NCBI GenBank assembly: GCA_022564085.1
Contig: JADFMC010000156.1
Location: 1 to 5,398 of the forward strand
Direction: 5' to 3'
Length of the DNA: 5,398 nt
DNA from: Fidelibacterota bacterium
Lineage (GTDB): Bacteria > Fidelibacterota > Marinisomatia > SCGC-AAA003-L08 > TS1B11
Under the pieces are notes generated by a model that saw only the letters and a program-made list of their open reading frames with translations, searched no databases and had not been told where the DNA came from. The position numbers and the translations under genes are program-made. Positions 1 through 5,398 of this stretch are shown here, piece after piece (the stretch's first letter is position 1; each line of letters begins with the position of its first letter).

Positions 1-207
1 GGCGGTCAAAGGGCAAACAACCCCCTGGCCGGCAGTGTGAACAAAGCCTCAAGTGCCGGCGGTGGCTCCAGATCAGGTCCCACCCAGCGGCGGGGCAGCG
101 TCCGGAAGGCCAGTGGCGATTCGGGCAGTTCCCGGGCCAAAAGTGCGGATTCTTCTTCCGGCAATAGCGGCCATAAGCAGGCCCGCAAACGCTCACGCAA
201 AAAATAA
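1..207 (+). CDS. 3' end of a gene with a basic, low-complexity C-terminal tail (partial)
   Basis: Reading frame 1 is open from the window edge for 68 codons and stops at TAA 205-207, so this looks like the end of a gene that starts to the left. The visible residues are almost all Gly, Ser, Lys, Arg, Ala and Asn: about 16 Ser, 12 Gly and 16 Lys/Arg against only two Asp and no Glu, ending in KRSRKK. Disordered basic tails of this kind are common on RNA-binding proteins such as DEAD-box helicases, RluB-type pseudouridine synthases and RNase R, but no catalytic domain is visible, so the function cannot be named. The barrel gene starts 11 bases after the stop, so the two may be co-transcribed. A 64-codon ORF on the opposite strand (6-200) is the alternative; its Leu/Pro/Arg-rich product matches nothing I recognise and is probably a shadow. 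Confidence 0.55.
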   Translation, partial: GGQRANNPLAGSVNKASSAGGGSRSGPTQRRGSVRKASGDSGSSRAKSADSSSGNSGHKQARKRSRKK

Positions 208-218
208 CCCCCTGATAC

Positions 219-1442
219 ATGATCTATCCTCGCCCCGTTCTATCTGGTCTGCGGTATCTGGCGTTGCCATTGGCTATCTTGACAGCCGCGACCATGAGCG
301 GACAAACCGCTGTGGATGCCGTGCGGCCATTCTGGGGTATCAGCAGTCCCGGCGGACGGGCCAGCGGCTTGGCCCAGGCCTTCACCGGCGTCGCTGATGA
401 CGCCACTGCCATTACATTTAATCCGGCCGGCCTGGCCCACCTGACCGCCGCTGAGTTCAACATCAGCTTAGGGCACTTGAACTCCACCACCGTAGTCACC
501 GAAGCCGGCAAACGCTCCAGCACCTCGATTGCCGCCACCCGCCTGGGCAATCTGGGCCTAGTGGTGCCGATCCCCCAGACGCGGTTCACCTGGGCGGTGG
601 GCTACCAGCAGGTAAGGGCCTACGACCGGCGGCGGGAAATCACGCTGGGCAGCGGCTCCCAGACCCGCCTGGAAAGCATCACTGAAGAGGGCGCCATGGG
701 AGCCTTCTCGCTGGGCGTGGCATACCAATCCTCGCCCAAACTGGCCATCGGAGTGAGTTTAGACCTGCTGATCGGTAACAGCGATTACACCGAAAATATC
801 ACTTTTACCGCTCTACCCGATTCCCATGATTTCGCTACTATAAAGCCGGATTACCGGGGCATCAACCTGGGGCTGGGCCTGCTTTTGGCGCCGATCCCGC
901 AATGGCGCATCGGGCTGTTGCTGCGCACGCCGCAGAAAATCAACGTCGAGGAACTTTACACAGACTCTTACCTTGAGGGAGATTGGGAGACCTATAACTA
1001 TTCCGCCCGCAGCTCTTACTACCTACGCGGCGGTACTTCCTACACCCTGGGCCCATGGTTGCTGGCGGGTGATGTCTATTGGTTCGATTACTCCCAGATT
1101 GAATTCGAGTCGGACCTGTACGACGGCAATATTCCTATCGACCTGGAGATCAACCAAACACTGCGCAGCAGCTACAACAGCGTCATCGGATGGGCCGTGG
1201 GCGGTGAGCTGCTTTTACCAGGATATAACATCAAGCTGCGGGGCGGTTACCGGCTGGACCCCGCTTTCTATCCCTCCAATGGCTACGATGCCAACCAGCG
1301 AACTATCGCCCTGGGTTTCAGCCTGGTACCGGTGCCGGCACTCAAACTGGACTTCACCTACACCCGGACCACCTGGGAAAACAACTCGAATGAGAGTCTC
1401 ACCGCCGGCAATCTGGCCCTCGGGCTGGCCTACCGACTATAG
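219..1442 (+). CDS. OmpP1/FadL-like outer-membrane beta-barrel protein (PorV-like candidate)
   Basis: This encodes 407 residues, a normal length for the FadL/OmpP1/PorV barrel superfamily. Residues 1-31 form a signal peptide: Arg in the n-region, a hydrophobic stretch LALPLAILTAA, then a small-residue region SGQTA. The start at ATG 219 is chosen because the next Met (residue 26) would destroy this signal. The mature N-terminus carries the family hallmark, GRASGLAQAFTGVADDATAI followed by FNPAGLA (residues 67-73). The rest alternates polar and hydrophobic residues with many Tyr/Gly strands, as in a barrel, and ends LGLAYRL; the last residue is Leu rather than the usual aromatic. Family members either transport hydrophobic substrates (FadL/TodX) or serve T9SS (PorV, PorQ). 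The adjacent T9SS cargo gene makes a PorV-type role possible, but sequence alone does not separate the two. No Shine-Dalgarno is visible upstream. Confidence 0.88.
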   Translation: MIYPRPVLSGLRYLALPLAILTAATMSGQTAVDAVRPFWGISSPGGRASGLAQAFTGVADDATAITFNPAGLAHLTAAEFNISLGHLNSTTVVTEAGKRSSTSIAATRLGNLGLVVPIPQTRFTWAVGYQQVRAYDRRREITLGSGSQTRLESITEEGAMGAFSLGVAYQSSPKLAIGVSLDLLIGNSDYTENITFTALPDSHDFATIKPDYRGINLGLGLLLAPIPQWRIGLLLRTPQKINVEELYTDSYLEGDWETYNYSARSSYYLRGGTSYTLGPWLLAGDVYWFDYSQIEFESDLYDGNIPIDLEINQTLRSSYNSVIGWAVGGELLLPGYNIKLRGGYRLDPAFYPSNGYDANQRTIALGFSLVPVPALKLDFTYTRTTWENNSNESLTAGNLALGLAYRL

Positions 1443-3501
1443 CCGGCCGGGTATTTTACCATTCAGCCCGGGCTCGCGCGCCCGGCTATCACGTGCAGCG
1501 GTCGCCATACTCCTATTGGCATTGCCATTGCAACTCAAGGGAACGGATGCTACCGGTCAGGACATTCCCTCGCCGGCGGAAGTGCGGGCGGTCCACCAGC
1601 AGGAGGCCGCCGCCAAGATGGAGGCCCTCCAGCTCCAGCGGCTGATGAAAGTACCGCCGGGAGATCCCGCCCAACTTTTATACGATGCCCGCTACTACCG
1701 GTTGGATCTGCGACTCGACCCGGCGGGACCGTCACTATCCGGTACGGTCCAGGTCCGGGGAACGGCACTGGTAGACGGCCTGAGCCTGGTAGTATTGGAC
1801 CTGCTGGGTAACATGGTGGTGGACTCGGTTTCCGGCGACGCCGGCGAGTTCACCCACAGCGCCGATCTGCTCCACGTGCCGTTGAGCCAACCGGTTGACA
1901 GCGGGGCCGATTTCACTTTCGAAGTCTCTTACCACGGGCAGCCCATTGGGGGATTGGGTTTTACTACCCACGGCGATGACAGCCCGGTGATCTGGTCCCT
2001 GAGCGAACCCTATTCAGCTCGGGCCTGGTGGCCCTGCAAGGACACCCCCAACGACAAGGCCGACTCGGTGGATATTATCCTCACAGTGCCCAATGGCCTG
2101 ATGGCCGTTTCGAACGGCACATTATTTCGAACAACGAGCAACCTTGATGGCACGGTTACCTATCACTGGCAGGAGAACTATCCCATTACCACCTACCTGG
2201 TATCGGTGGCGGCTACCGATTATAGGCTAGAAACCGACTGGTTCCGCTACGGGCAGGCCGAATCCCTGCTGGTGGAGTACTACGCTTATCCTGAAAATTC
2301 CAGCGCGGCCCGGGCCGGACTGCCCCAGTGCCTGGACATGCTGGGCTATTTCCACCGGATATTCGGCCCTTATCCCTTCCTTGGTGAAAAATACGGCGTG
2401 GCCCAATTCCCCCCGGCGGGCGGCATGGAGCACCAGACCATTAGCAGCCAGGGCCATTTCGGCGAGGTGCTCACCGTGCACGAGCTGGCCCATCAGTGGT
2501 GGGGTGATAAAATCACTAATGCCGTCTGGGGTGACATCTGGCTGAACGAAGGGTTCGCCTCCTATGCCGAGGCCCTGTATTTCGAGTATAAATACGACCG
2601 CGATTTTTACCACGACTACATGAATGGAATGGATAGACCTTTTCCCTATGCTCTCTTCGTGGATGACACCACCTCAGTGGGCCGGATCTTTCATTTCACA
2701 GTCTACGATAAAGGGGCCTGGCTGGTGCATATGCTCCGGCACGTGGTGGGGGACTCCACATTTTTCGAGATCCTGCTGGCCTATTCCCATGATCCCCGGT
2801 TCGCCTACGGCAACGCCACCTCCGCCGGGTTTCAGGATCTGTGCGAGACCGTGGCCGATACTACCCTGGACTGGTTTTTCAACGCCTGGCTGTACCAGGT
2901 GGGCCGGCCCGTGTACCAGGTCCAGTGGGGCGCTACGGAAGTGGACGGTGGCCCGGCGGTGGAACTCACCGTTTACCAGTCCCAGACAGCGGTGAATGGG
3001 CTATTCCCCATGCCTATCGACATCGCCATCACCACCGCTGGGGGTGATACGGTGGTGACCATCTATAACGATCAGGAATACCAGACCTTCACCATACCCT
3101 TGACCGCGGCGGCGGTTACCCTGGCGCTGGACCCGGACGACTGGATCCTCAAGCAAGTGGAATTCGTCGCCCTGGTCGATCCCAATGACGGCTCAATCGC
3201 CTCATTCACCCTGGGCCAGAATTACCCTAATCCCTTTAATGCCCTGACCCGTATCGATTACACGGTGCCTACCACGGCCGAAATGGATCTGCGGATCTAC
3301 GACCTTTTAGGGCGGGAGGTGACCATCCTGCTTAACAGAACCGAGCACGGCGGCTATCACCATGTTTACTGGGATGGCAAAGACCATTTCGGACGGCCGG
3401 TACCCAGCGGGATCTATTTCTACCGCCTGGAGGCCACCGAGCCCGCTGTCAGGTCTCAACCTGTATTCATTGAAACGCGGAAGATTGTACTCCTGCGATA
3501 G
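1390..3501 (+). CDS. secreted M1-family zinc aminopeptidase with T9SS C-terminal sorting domain
   Basis: Predicted extracellular or cell-surface zinc aminopeptidase. Numbered from ATG 1390 (703 residues), a signal-peptide core AAVAILLLALPLQL lies at 36-49. The M1 N-terminal beta domain starts near residue 98 (YDARYYRLDLRLD). The exopeptidase motif is GGMEH (344-348) in place of GAMEN. The zinc site is HELAH (364-368) with the third ligand Glu387 in NEG, an exact HEXXH-x18-E. Tyr439 in VYDKGAW is the probable transition-state Tyr. After FFNAWLYQVGRP (about 496) comes a beta-sandwich, without the long helical C-domain of ERAP/PepN types. Residues 605-703 are a T9SS type A sorting domain (SFTLGQNYPNPFN, then DLLGREV, SGIYFYRLE and a basic end). 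The start is uncertain. ATG 1390 overlaps the barrel gene by 53 bases and gives a long n-region; ATT 1453 would give a tidier 28-residue signal; the first later ATG (1618) loses the signal. Confidence 0.9.
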   Translation: MRVSPPAIWPSGWPTDYSRPGILPFSPGSRARLSRAAVAILLLALPLQLKGTDATGQDIPSPAEVRAVHQQEAAAKMEALQLQRLMKVPPGDPAQLLYDARYYRLDLRLDPAGPSLSGTVQVRGTALVDGLSLVVLDLLGNMVVDSVSGDAGEFTHSADLLHVPLSQPVDSGADFTFEVSYHGQPIGGLGFTTHGDDSPVIWSLSEPYSARAWWPCKDTPNDKADSVDIILTVPNGLMAVSNGTLFRTTSNLDGTVTYHWQENYPITTYLVSVAATDYRLETDWFRYGQAESLLVEYYAYPENSSAARAGLPQCLDMLGYFHRIFGPYPFLGEKYGVAQFPPAGGMEHQTISSQGHFGEVLTVHELAHQWWGDKITNAVWGDIWLNEGFASYAEALYFEYKYDRDFYHDYMNGMDRPFPYALFVDDTTSVGRIFHFTVYDKGAWLVHMLRHVVGDSTFFEILLAYSHDPRFAYGNATSAGFQDLCETVADTTLDWFFNAWLYQVGRPVYQVQWGATEVDGGPAVELTVYQSQTAVNGLFPMPIDIAITTAGGDTVVTIYNDQEYQTFTIPLTAAAVTLALDPDDWILKQVEFVALVDPNDGSIASFTLGQNYPNPFNALTRIDYTVPTTAEMDLRIYDLLGREVTILLNRTEHGGYHHVYWDGKDHFGRPVPSGIYFYRLEATEPAVRSQPVFIETRKIVLLR

Positions 3502-3540
3502 CCCGCTGATTCCAGGGCACCACAGCAGCACAAGGCTTGG

Positions 3541-3555
3541 TGGCCACCCTGGCCA
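3541..3555 (+). terminator. weak hairpin after the peptidase gene
   Basis: TGGCCA (3541-3546) and TGGCCA (3550-3555) are self-complementary and can form a 6-bp GC-rich stem with a CCC loop, 40 bases after the peptidase stop. No T run follows (the next bases are GACGTTAAATT), so it is at best an attenuator or weak terminator. Confidence 0.2.
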
Positions 3556-3574
3556 GACGTTAAATTCTGTCCTG

Positions 3575-3589
3575 CTTACGAAGTAAGGA
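3575..3589 (+). promoter_or_regulatory. ribosome binding site of the DUF2007 gene, inside a small hairpin
   Basis: AAGGA at 3585-3589 lies 7 bases before ATG 3597, ideal Shine-Dalgarno spacing, but only 4 bases before GTG 3594; this favours the ATG. The same bases can pair: CTTAC (3575-3579), loop GAA, GTAAG (3583-3587). The short stem would partly hide the ribosome site. It is weak and may be chance. Confidence 0.55.
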
Positions 3590-3596
3590 ACAAGTG

Positions 3597-3821
3597 ATGA
3601 CCACCCATAGCTGCCTGCGGACCTACCTCACCAGAAATGAGGCCGAATTGGACCAGGCCCTGTTGAGGAGCTGCGGCTTCGAGACCATTATCCAGGCGGA
3701 CGACGCCGGCGGCATGCAACCGCATCTACTGTTTGGCAATGGCGGGGTGCGGCTGCTGATCCATTCTTCACAGGCGGACGAGGCCGCTCAAGTCCTGGAC
3801 GCAACCACCACCGCCGAATGA
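3597..3821 (+). CDS. DUF2007 domain protein (small putative signal-transducing protein)
   Basis: This encodes 74 residues beginning MTTHSCLRTYLTRNEAELD. The pattern matches the DUF2007 family (PF09413): a first strand (LRTYLTRNEAEL) leading into a helix (DQALLRSCGFE), then a strand, the diagnostic ADDAGGMQPHL loop, a strand NGGVRLLIH, and a final helix (QADEAAQVL). The family has a small alpha/beta ferredoxin-like fold; its biochemical role is unknown, and the name 'signal-transducing' rests on weak evidence from other bacteria. It is cytoplasmic, with no signal or membrane segment. The length is typical for a stand-alone member. GTG 3594 directly precedes ATG 3597; the ATG is chosen on ribosome-site spacing. 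It follows the peptidase gene by 95 bases and converges on the Crp-like gene, so a shared role with either neighbour is not implied. Confidence 0.85.
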   Translation: MTTHSCLRTYLTRNEAELDQALLRSCGFETIIQADDAGGMQPHLLFGNGGVRLLIHSSQADEAAQVLDATTTAE

Positions 3822-3824
3822 CCG

Positions 3825-3846
3825 CAGGCCGATGCGGATCGGCCTG
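3825..3846. terminator. hairpin between convergent genes (candidate bidirectional terminator)
   Basis: CAGGCCGAT (3825-3833) and ATCGGCCTG (3838-3846) form a perfect 9-bp stem with a GCGG loop. It fills the 25-base gap between the DUF2007 stop (TGA 3819-3821) and the stop of the opposing Crp-like gene (TAA, complement of 3847-3849), touching the latter. Such placement is typical of a terminator serving both directions. Neither strand has a run of U after the stem, so it may act with Rho or mainly protect 3' ends. Confidence 0.6.
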
Positions 3847-4914
3847 TTAGGCATTAAACACTCCATTATCAAATGGCAGCCGGGGCGTCTCCAACATCAA
3901 GGAACCTGGCCGGTCGGTCGAGGCCGATATCCGCTCCAGCAGTTTCTTGAACAGGGGGTAAAGGTCGAACGACGAAACGTAAGACTTGTAAAGATCGAGG
4001 TTTATGTTATAGATCAATCCCTGCAACTCCTTGTTTTCCTTGACGATTATATTCAGGTTCATCAGGTTGTGAATGACGCTGGCATATCGTTCCAGTGATT
4101 GCCCATGACCCTCCTTTAACCGGGTGGTCAACGTTTTAACTTCGAGCTCGTGGGTCCCAGCGTCCACCCCGATGATTTCATGCAGTTTGTGCTGAAACTC
4201 CCCCTCGAGTTCCTTTGTTTTCCGGATGTCTTGGGGCTGCTTACGGCGGCGTTCAACCAAGAAAATCTCCTGGCTGAAGTCGGCAAATTGCTGGAATGTC
4301 TCCAGGGAACCGGCAATGAACAGCTTCTGCCGGTTTTGATTAAAGACAAATTCGGCCAACTCCGATTTGGATAGTACCTCCAGAACTTGGGAAACCTGCT
4401 TCTCCGGTAGCCGCAGGATGTAGGCGATTTTCTGGGTTGTTTGGTCCCACGGGATGCTCACTTGCCCTTGGTCATCGGTGACGCCGCGTCGCAGTAGCAT
4501 GGCCAGCAGCTCGATGATCTGGTGACCAGGCAATCCCACCCGGTCGGCCTGGGATTGAAGCATGAACATGCGCAGGCGCACCACCATCATCCCGTAGAAT
4601 GATTGCATCCATTGCGGGACCTCCGTGGTCAACTTGTGGCGAAAAATCATTTTACTGATGACCAGACAAGTTACCTCGGTGACCGCCCGGGCGGTGGCCG
4701 ACCGCGGTTGGTTGTCCACCAGGGCCATCTCTCCGAACACGGTGCCGGCCGGCAGGTTCTGCAACGGTACCTCCAGGTCGTCGATCGTTTTCGACAAGGC
4801 TACTTCGCCGCTTCTGATGATGAACATCTTATCGCCCCGGGCGCCCTCGTGAAAGATCACTTCGTCAGGGCGAAAGGTGATGATTGTCTGGTTTCTGCGG
4901 TTGGTGAAGGTCAT
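3847..4914 (-). CDS. cyclic-nucleotide-binding, Crp-like protein with long C-terminal extension
   Basis: This encodes 355 residues; Crp/Fnr regulators usually have about 200-240. Residues 10-105 are a cNMP-binding domain: FRPDEVIFHEGARGDKMFII, then the phosphate-binding cassette FGEMALVDNQPRSATA (60-75) with the Glu (62) and Arg-Ser-Ala (71-73) expected of a domain able to bind cAMP or cGMP. A dimerisation-type helix follows (about 106-125). Residues 131-210 resemble a Crp winged helix (DQTTQKIAYILRLPEKQVSQ, then a wing KLFIAGSLETFQQF). Residues 220-355 are an additional, mostly helical, charged segment that I do not recognise. At the recognition-helix positions of E. coli CRP (Arg180, Glu181, Arg185) it has Glu171, Lys172 and Gln176, so DNA specificity is probably different or absent. 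The start is supported by GAGGAGG 8 bases upstream. Two CRP-type palindromes lie 100-155 bases upstream. Role inferred: nucleotide-responsive regulator. Confidence 0.82.
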   Translation of the reverse strand: MTFTNRRNQTIITFRPDEVIFHEGARGDKMFIIRSGEVALSKTIDDLEVPLQNLPAGTVFGEMALVDNQPRSATARAVTEVTCLVISKMIFRHKLTTEVPQWMQSFYGMMVVRLRMFMLQSQADRVGLPGHQIIELLAMLLRRGVTDDQGQVSIPWDQTTQKIAYILRLPEKQVSQVLEVLSKSELAEFVFNQNRQKLFIAGSLETFQQFADFSQEIFLVERRRKQPQDIRKTKELEGEFQHKLHEIIGVDAGTHELEVKTLTTRLKEGHGQSLERYASVIHNLMNLNIIVKENKELQGLIYNINLDLYKSYVSSFDLYPLFKKLLERISASTDRPGSLMLETPRLPFDNGVFNA

Positions 4915-4922
4915 GGCCAGGT

Positions 4923-4929
4923 CCTCCTC
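4923..4929 (-). promoter_or_regulatory. strong ribosome binding site of the Crp-like gene
   Basis: On the minus strand GAGGAGG lies 8 bases before ATG 4914. It fixes the start and shows that this organism uses Shine-Dalgarno initiation. Confidence 0.8.
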
Positions 4930-5013
4930 AGGGTTAACGTTAGCGGTTTACCAAGGACGACATTCCCATGGAGATTGTGCGTCCAGGCAACTTACCCTGC
5001 GGGAGGCCATTCG

Positions 5014-5033
5014 TCTGTGATATAAGTTACAGA
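5014..5033. promoter_or_regulatory. CRP/FNR-family-type palindrome, proximal site
   Basis: TCTGTGA, six bases, TTACAGA. The core TGTGA-N6-TTACA (5016-5031) matches 9 of 10 positions of the E. coli CRP consensus TGTGA-N6-TCACA, and the outer bases extend the symmetry. The centre is 109 bases upstream of the Crp-like gene's ATG. On the minus strand the spacer holds CTTATATC, which could serve as a -10 region, so binding here might repress; this is inference. Confidence 0.55.
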
Positions 5034-5054
5034 ACCGTGCCTGAGAATCAGGTC

Positions 5055-5070
5055 CGTGACATTGGTCACA
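5055..5070. promoter_or_regulatory. CRP/FNR-family-type palindrome, distal site
   Basis: CGTGA-N6-TCACA matches 9 of 10 positions of TGTGA-N6-TCACA and contains the perfect inverted repeat GTGAC-ATTG-GTCAC (5056-5069). It lies 39 bp centre-to-centre upstream of the proximal site, between the YjbQ-family gene and the Crp-like gene. An operator for a CRP-type regulator is the natural reading. Confidence 0.55.
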
Positions 5071-5100
5071 AAAGAGCAGGAAATTAAATGAGAGGTCGGG

Positions 5101-5117
5101 GGGGAGTCCTACTCCCC
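5101..5117 (-). terminator. hairpin spanning the stop of the YjbQ-family gene
   Basis: On the minus strand GGGGAGT, loop AGG, ACTCCCC forms a perfect 7-bp GC-rich stem that contains the TAG stop of the YjbQ-family gene. What follows is C-rich and then CATTTAATTT, not a true U tract, so it is a weak intrinsic terminator or 3'-end stabiliser. It would separate this gene from the Crp-like gene 194 bases downstream. Confidence 0.4.
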
Positions 5118-5398
5118 GATAATCTTCACCAGCACCCGCTTGCGCCGCCGGCCGTCGAACTCGCCGTAGAATATGCGCTCCCAGGGGCCGAAGTCCAGGC
5201 GGCCGCCGGTGATGGCCACCACCACCTCACGCCCCATGATCTGGCGCTTATGGTGGGCGTCGCCGTTGTCCTCGCCGGTGAGGTTATGGTCGTAGCGCGA
5301 CAAAGGCTCGTGGGGGGCCAGCTCTTCCAGCCAGCGCTGGTAGTCCCGGTGCAGCCCCGGCTCATCGTCATTGATAAACACTGAGGCGGTGATGTGCA
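5109..5398 (-). CDS. yjbQ: YjbQ/UPF0047 family protein (5' end cut by the window edge)
   Basis: The frame is open from the right edge to TAG (complement of 5109-5111); 95 residues are visible. Family members are about 130-140 residues, so roughly 40 N-terminal residues lie outside. Visible marks are HITASVFINDDEPGLHRDY at the edge, RYDHN, GDAHHKRQIMG, GRLDFGPWERIFYGEFDG, and the C-terminal signature RRRKRVLVKIIGE. The conserved His residues in the first, RYDHN and DAH motifs cluster in known structures. The family (TIGR00149) is called secondary thiamine-phosphate synthase because some members rescue thiE mutants at low activity; its true physiological substrate is unsettled. It is cytoplasmic and small. 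The GTG within FINDD's preceding codon should not be taken as the start, since conserved residues continue upstream of it. Confidence 0.92.
   Translation of the reverse strand, partial: HITASVFINDDEPGLHRDYQRWLEELAPHEPLSRYDHNLTGEDNGDAHHKRQIMGREVVVAITGGRLDFGPWERIFYGEFDGRRRKRVLVKIIGE

Noticed and set aside
6..200. 64-codon ORF on the minus strand
   Set aside because: It lies opposite an open frame that ends in a basic tail typical of real proteins; its Leu/Pro/Arg-rich product is not recognisable and no ribosome site precedes it.
973..1389. Upstream part of the long open frame that ends with the peptidase
   Set aside because: The translation before about 1390 is low-complexity shadow of the barrel gene in another frame; the M1 protein begins with its own signal peptide.
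2227..2613. 128-codon minus-strand ORF
   Set aside because: It is antisense to the catalytic core of the M1 peptidase, whose motifs are intact, so it is a shadow frame of GC-rich coding DNA.
3537..3565. Possible promoter TTGGTG, 17 bases, TTAAAT before the DUF2007 gene
   Set aside because: Only 3 of 6 and 4 of 6 matches to the sigma70 boxes; not better than chance, and promoter consensus in this lineage is uncertain.
4931..4953. GGTTAA...TTTACC imperfect inverted repeat and TAACGTTA palindrome upstream of the Crp-like gene
   Set aside because: Short and imperfect; weaker than the two CRP-type sites and without independent support.
4603..5025. 140-codon plus-strand ORF over the Crp-like gene and its upstream region
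   Set aside because: It is mostly antisense to the well-supported cNMP-binding domain, and its product has no recognisable features.
5088..5384. 98-codon plus-strand ORF
   Set aside because: It is antisense to the conserved YjbQ-family sequence and is explained as a shadow.
1..5398. CRISPR arrays, insertion sequences, tRNA or rRNA genes, toxin-antitoxin or defence genes
   Set aside because: No direct repeats with spacers, no transposase motifs, no cloverleaf-like sequences and no defence-related domains were seen on either strand.

Overview
The window is GC-rich bacterial chromosome, densely coded. It most likely comes from an uncultured or deep-branching member of the Fibrobacteres-Chlorobi-Bacteroidetes (FCB) superphylum or a relative, such as Marinimicrobia, KSB1 or Calditrichota. 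The strongest clue is a type IX secretion (T9SS/Por) C-terminal sorting domain, with the motif NYPNPFN, on a secreted peptidase that follows a FadL/PorV-type outer-membrane barrel gene. Clear Shine-Dalgarno sequences precede two genes, which argues against Bacteroidetes proper, where they are usually absent. The phylum assignment is inference.

Plus strand, left to right: (1) the 3' end of a gene entering from the left edge, encoding a very basic Gly/Ser/Lys/Arg-rich tail typical of RNA-binding proteins; (2) an OmpP1/FadL-like outer-membrane protein starting 11 bases later; (3) a secreted M1-family zinc aminopeptidase with a T9SS sorting domain, whose start overlaps or nearly abuts the barrel gene; (4) after about 95 bases, a 74-residue DUF2007 protein. 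A perfect 9-bp hairpin then fills the 25-base gap to the next gene, which converges from the other strand.

Minus strand, right to left: (5) the C-terminal two thirds of a YjbQ/UPF0047 family protein running off the right edge, with its stop codon inside a 7-bp hairpin; (6) a 194-base intergenic stretch with two CRP-type palindromes (TGTGA-N6-TTACA and CGTGA-N6-TCACA) 39 bp apart; (7) a 355-residue protein with a cyclic-nucleotide-binding domain, a Crp-like winged helix and an unusual C-terminal extension of about 130 residues.

The barrel and peptidase genes probably form a transcription unit concerned with the outer membrane and secretion. The palindromes upstream of the Crp-like gene suggest cAMP/CRP-type control, possibly autoregulation, but that protein's recognition helix lacks the usual GTGA-reading residues, so another regulator may bind them. 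I see no mobile element, CRISPR array, tRNA or rRNA, and no recognisable defence or biosynthetic system. The most interesting items are the Crp-like protein with its two operators and the barrel plus T9SS-cargo pair.
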